From Chitinophaga sp. CF118 (GTDB lineage Bacteria; Bacteroidota; Bacteroidia; Chitinophagales; Chitinophagaceae): a stretch of 64,000 bases of DNA. The number at the start of each line of letters is the position of its first letter. Positions within the stretch are counted from its first letter, which is position 1. Shown in pieces: positions 61,833-64,000 of the stretch. Where the stretch lies: contig NZ_FOMK01000007.1 in assembly GCF_900112615.1 (NCBI RefSeq), positions 124,001 through 188,000 of the forward strand, read 5' to 3'. The notes beneath the pieces were generated by a model. It was not told the origin of the DNA and did not search any database. It saw nothing but the letters and a program-made list of their open reading frames with translations. Position numbers and translations under genes: made by a program.

Positions 61833-63404
61833 TTACCTACCAGGAAGTATCATTGTGATCTCTGCCAATAGATTTACCTGTGGATCTATCCGTATAATAC
61901 CGGGATTCTGTTGTATTGGAATACTGATCGTTGTGATTCTATCTTTGATATTTACTTTACGTATAACCGCGTCAGTGCCGATGGTATATTCTAATGGGAA
62001 TACGAATAACTGTTGCTGGCTTTGTGCTATTTCTATATTCAATGTCCCCTTGTCATATGTCCAGGAGACGTTAAGTGCTGGTATGTCTGCGGTTTCCAGC
62101 CATTGACTGAAAAATGATGCAAGTGATTGTCCGCTTACCTCTTCCATCACTTTCCGGAAATCCGTAGTATTGGCATTACGGCCATTATAAGTAGCAAAGT
62201 ATAACCGGATCCCTTTCCAGAAGATCGCATCACTCAACTGACGCCGGAGCATGTGCAAAGCCCATCCACCTTTCTCATAACTGTTCACATTCAGCAATTG
62301 CATGTAGTGTCCTTTCACGGTGGTATCAATTACGGCCGTCTTTCTCTTCTTTGCAAATGCTATAATCTTTTTACGGTCGGTCCGTAATCCAGCCATTAGC
62401 GTATCTTTCCCATATTTACCTTCCATATAAAGATGGGTCATGTAGGTAGCAAATCCCTCACTGAGCCAGAGATGTTGCCAGTCTGTTTCCGTAACACCAT
62501 CTCCAAACCATTGATGAGCAATTTCATGTGCCAGTAGCTTTTCAATCTGCTTTGACCCCACCGAGCCCTCTGCATAAAAAATTGCACTGGCATTTTCCAT
62601 ACCTCCGAAGATAGTTTTGGACTGTACATTGGCCAGTTTTTCAAAAGGATAAGGTCCTATCTTATTAATAAAGTAAGAAAGAATTTTGCCAGCCATCCCG
62701 TAATCACGAAAACCCTTTTGTTTGTTCTCAGGAAAAATATAGCTATAAACAGGAATCCCGTTTACATCTGCAGAGTGATCTATTGAAAAATCGGCTACTC
62801 CAACCGCCATTACCTTAGTAGGTAAAGGGATCTTTTCCCTGTAATGTGTTGTTTTAAGATGATGGGGTAATAACGTTTCTTTTATTTTTAGTCCGTTGGC
62901 CACAACCTGGTAATGGGCAGGTGCGGTAATAATAAAGTCTGTTGTTGCCTTATCGGCAGGATTGTCAATACATGGGATCCATTGATGAGCCCTGTCTGGC
63001 CAGTTATCAGAAAAGAAGGTCCTGCGTCCGTATTTATTGGTAGAGATAATCAGACCATCCTTGGGGATGCCAGCATATACAATGGTATAAGTATGCAGCT
63101 CTCCCTTTCGGGCCTGTACTGAAAGGCGAACGAAAGCACTATCCTGCAGGAAATTCATGGCTTTGGATGCTTCATGTACTGTGATGACTGTCATACCAGT
63201 ATCCCCCTTTGCAGCACCCGTGAGATCCAGTAGCAACGTATCTGTATCCTCCAGGAACCGGACGGTGATCCCGGCAGTTCCGTTTATCTTATTTGTGGAA
63301 TCATTGAAGGTCAGGGAAAACTGGTAATGTTGCACATCTGCCTGTTGAGCATGTGCAACCAGGCCGGTAAACAGGATTATCAAAAGTAAACAGGTTTTCA
63401 TCAT
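61833..63404 (-). CDS. Secreted M1-family metallopeptidase, third in window
   Basis: 523 residues with a signal peptide ending near LVAHAQ. The catalytic motif HEIAHQWFGDGV and third ligand Glu in WLSEGFATYMTHLYM are intact, and GGMENASAIFYAEGSVG is the GAMEN-type substrate motif. It should remove amino acids from peptide N-termini in the periplasm or outside. It is a single gene; three TTGGACA repeats lie about 245 bases upstream of its start. The region 63405-63955 contains those repeats and the terminator at 63892, with no gene. Confidence 0.92.
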   Translation of the reverse strand: MMKTCLLLIILFTGLVAHAQQADVQHYQFSLTFNDSTNKINGTAGITVRFLEDTDTLLLDLTGAAKGDTGMTVITVHEASKAMNFLQDSAFVRLSVQARKGELHTYTIVYAGIPKDGLIISTNKYGRRTFFSDNWPDRAHQWIPCIDNPADKATTDFIITAPAHYQVVANGLKIKETLLPHHLKTTHYREKIPLPTKVMAVGVADFSIDHSADVNGIPVYSYIFPENKQKGFRDYGMAGKILSYFINKIGPYPFEKLANVQSKTIFGGMENASAIFYAEGSVGSKQIEKLLAHEIAHQWFGDGVTETDWQHLWLSEGFATYMTHLYMEGKYGKDTLMAGLRTDRKKIIAFAKKRKTAVIDTTVKGHYMQLLNVNSYEKGGWALHMLRRQLSDAIFWKGIRLYFATYNGRNANTTDFRKVMEEVSGQSLASFFSQWLETADIPALNVSWTYDKGTLNIEIAQSQQQLFVFPLEYTIGTDAVIRKVNIKDRITTISIPIQQNPGIIRIDPQVNLLAEITMILPGR

Positions 63405-63648
63405 CAGCTTTATTATCCCTGGTTAATATAATAAAACTTCTATGAACCTTGTATATAATCGGTATGAAAGTCTTTAAATTCAGGCAGTAATCATTCTATC
63501 GGGTAAGAATTCAAATCCGCCGGGGTACAATATTTTCAGAAAGTAAAACATTGTAAACAATAGTCAGGATTACATCTCTTTATTGCCTTTATTGTTGTTT
63601 AGGTGAGTTCGGGGAGACACAATAGTGAGTCTATAGGTTGATCATACC

Positions 63649-63677
63649 TTGGACATTCGTTGGACATTGGTTGGACA
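63649..63677. promoter_or_regulatory. Three TTGGACA direct repeats at 11-bp spacing
   Basis: TTGGACA occurs at 63649, 63660 and 63671. The 11-bp spacing is one helical turn, so a protein could bind all three on the same face, as with a regulator or iteron-binding protein. The target is not known; the M1 peptidase start (63404) is the nearest upstream-facing gene. Confidence 0.5.
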
Positions 63678-63891
63678 ATCTTTGATCAGGTATAACTGTT
63701 CAAAGATTCTCCAATGTATGGCCAAAATATGAAGCAAATATCCACTCACTTCGAAGACTCTTTTAATTTGTACTGAACTTTATGGAGGGCCTGGAAAGAA
63801 GAGGAAGCAATTACGTTCAGGCAGAAAATCACTGTATGAACTATTTTACGAATATACTGATTTGCAACTATTTGGAACAGACTTCAAAAGA

Positions 63892-63926
63892 AAAAGGCTG
63901 CCTTAATATACTTAAGACAGCCTTTT
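63892..63926 (-). terminator. Terminator of lepA
   Basis: AAAAGGCTGCCTTAA (63892-63906) pairs with TTAAGACAGCCTTTT (63912-63926) with one mismatch. On the minus strand it follows the lepA stop by about 30 bases and ends in a T-rich stretch. Confidence 0.8.
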
Positions 63927-63955
63927 ATTTTATCCCAATTTGATGTAAGACTTAA

Positions 63956-64000
63956 TTAATCATCCAGTTTCAATACTGCAAGGAATGCCTCCTGTGGTAT
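63956..64000 (-). CDS. lepA: LepA (elongation factor 4), last 14 codons
   Basis: Read on the minus strand, the window edge encodes IPQEAFLAVLKLDD followed by a stop at 63956-63958. This matches the extreme C-terminus of LepA, where E. coli has IPQEAFLAIL. LepA is a ribosome-associated GTPase. The gene extends beyond the window; only these codons are visible, so the call rests on a short but specific match. A terminator follows. Confidence 0.78.
   Translation of the reverse strand: MPQEAFLAVLKLDD

Noticed and set aside
63405..63955. Possible tRNA-like T-arm near 63508
   Set aside because: A GTTCAAAT-like word is present, but no acceptor stem, anticodon arm or D-arm can be drawn around it.
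1..64000. CRISPR array
   Set aside because: No set of short regularly spaced direct repeats was seen; the repeats found are two or three copies with wide spacing.

Overview
The window looks like chromosomal DNA of a Bacteroidota, most likely a Chitinophaga-type member of the Chitinophagaceae. This is inferred from a type IX secretion sorting domain on a pectate lyase, many outer-membrane beta-barrel and TonB-type proteins, a DUF6266 protein, futalosine-pathway MqnA, TAnnTTTG promoter boxes and a trans-AT polyketide synthase. No rRNA, tRNA, CRISPR array, insertion sequence or phage was seen.

Layout. 1-4.65 kb: the end of a trans-AT polyketide cluster (C-terminus of a PfaD-type enoyl reductase, then a DH-ACP-KS-KR protein whose KS lacks its catalytic Cys and first His). 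4.8-8.0 kb: an arsenic operon (arsR, arsM, acr3, a metallophosphoesterase) with two matching palindromic operators. 8-10.2 kb: an Rpn-type nuclease, a decayed gene fragment, a 76-bp perfect palindrome and a DUF6266 protein. 10.2-11.7 kb: an operon of an actin-like ATPase that appears circularly permuted, followed by a bactofilin. 12-29.7 kb: secreted and envelope proteins, two histidine kinases, a HigBA toxin-antitoxin pair, a flavin reductase and a SelW-like protein. 29.7-33 kb: fdhD and a YdeP-type molybdopterin oxidoreductase. 33-44 kb: outer-membrane proteins, a thioesterase, an ABC exporter, two small lipoproteins, a DUF763 protein and a TIGR03915-type protein. 44.5-50 kb: a membrane glycosyltransferase divergent from a four-gene cassette (UbiA/DPPR synthase, DprE1-like, DprE2-like, HAD phosphatase) that predicts synthesis of polyprenyl-phosphate D-arabinofuranose. 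50-64 kb: mostly housekeeping genes (desaturase, mqnA, purB, yraN, manA), two further M1 peptidases and the last codons of lepA.

Three observations stand out. First, a ~140-bp repeat occurs three times (32945-33088 reversed, 43139-43277, 59287-59427), each time between convergent genes. Its outer arms and an inner helix differ in sequence between copies but stay complementary, which suggests a conserved hairpin such as a structured RNA. Second, the actin-like protein has its phosphate-1 motif at the C-terminus instead of the N-terminus and is translationally linked to a bactofilin. Third, the arabinofuranose-donor cassette is best known from mycobacteria and is unusual in a Bacteroidota.

All assignments come from reading the sequence and recalling families; no database search was possible.
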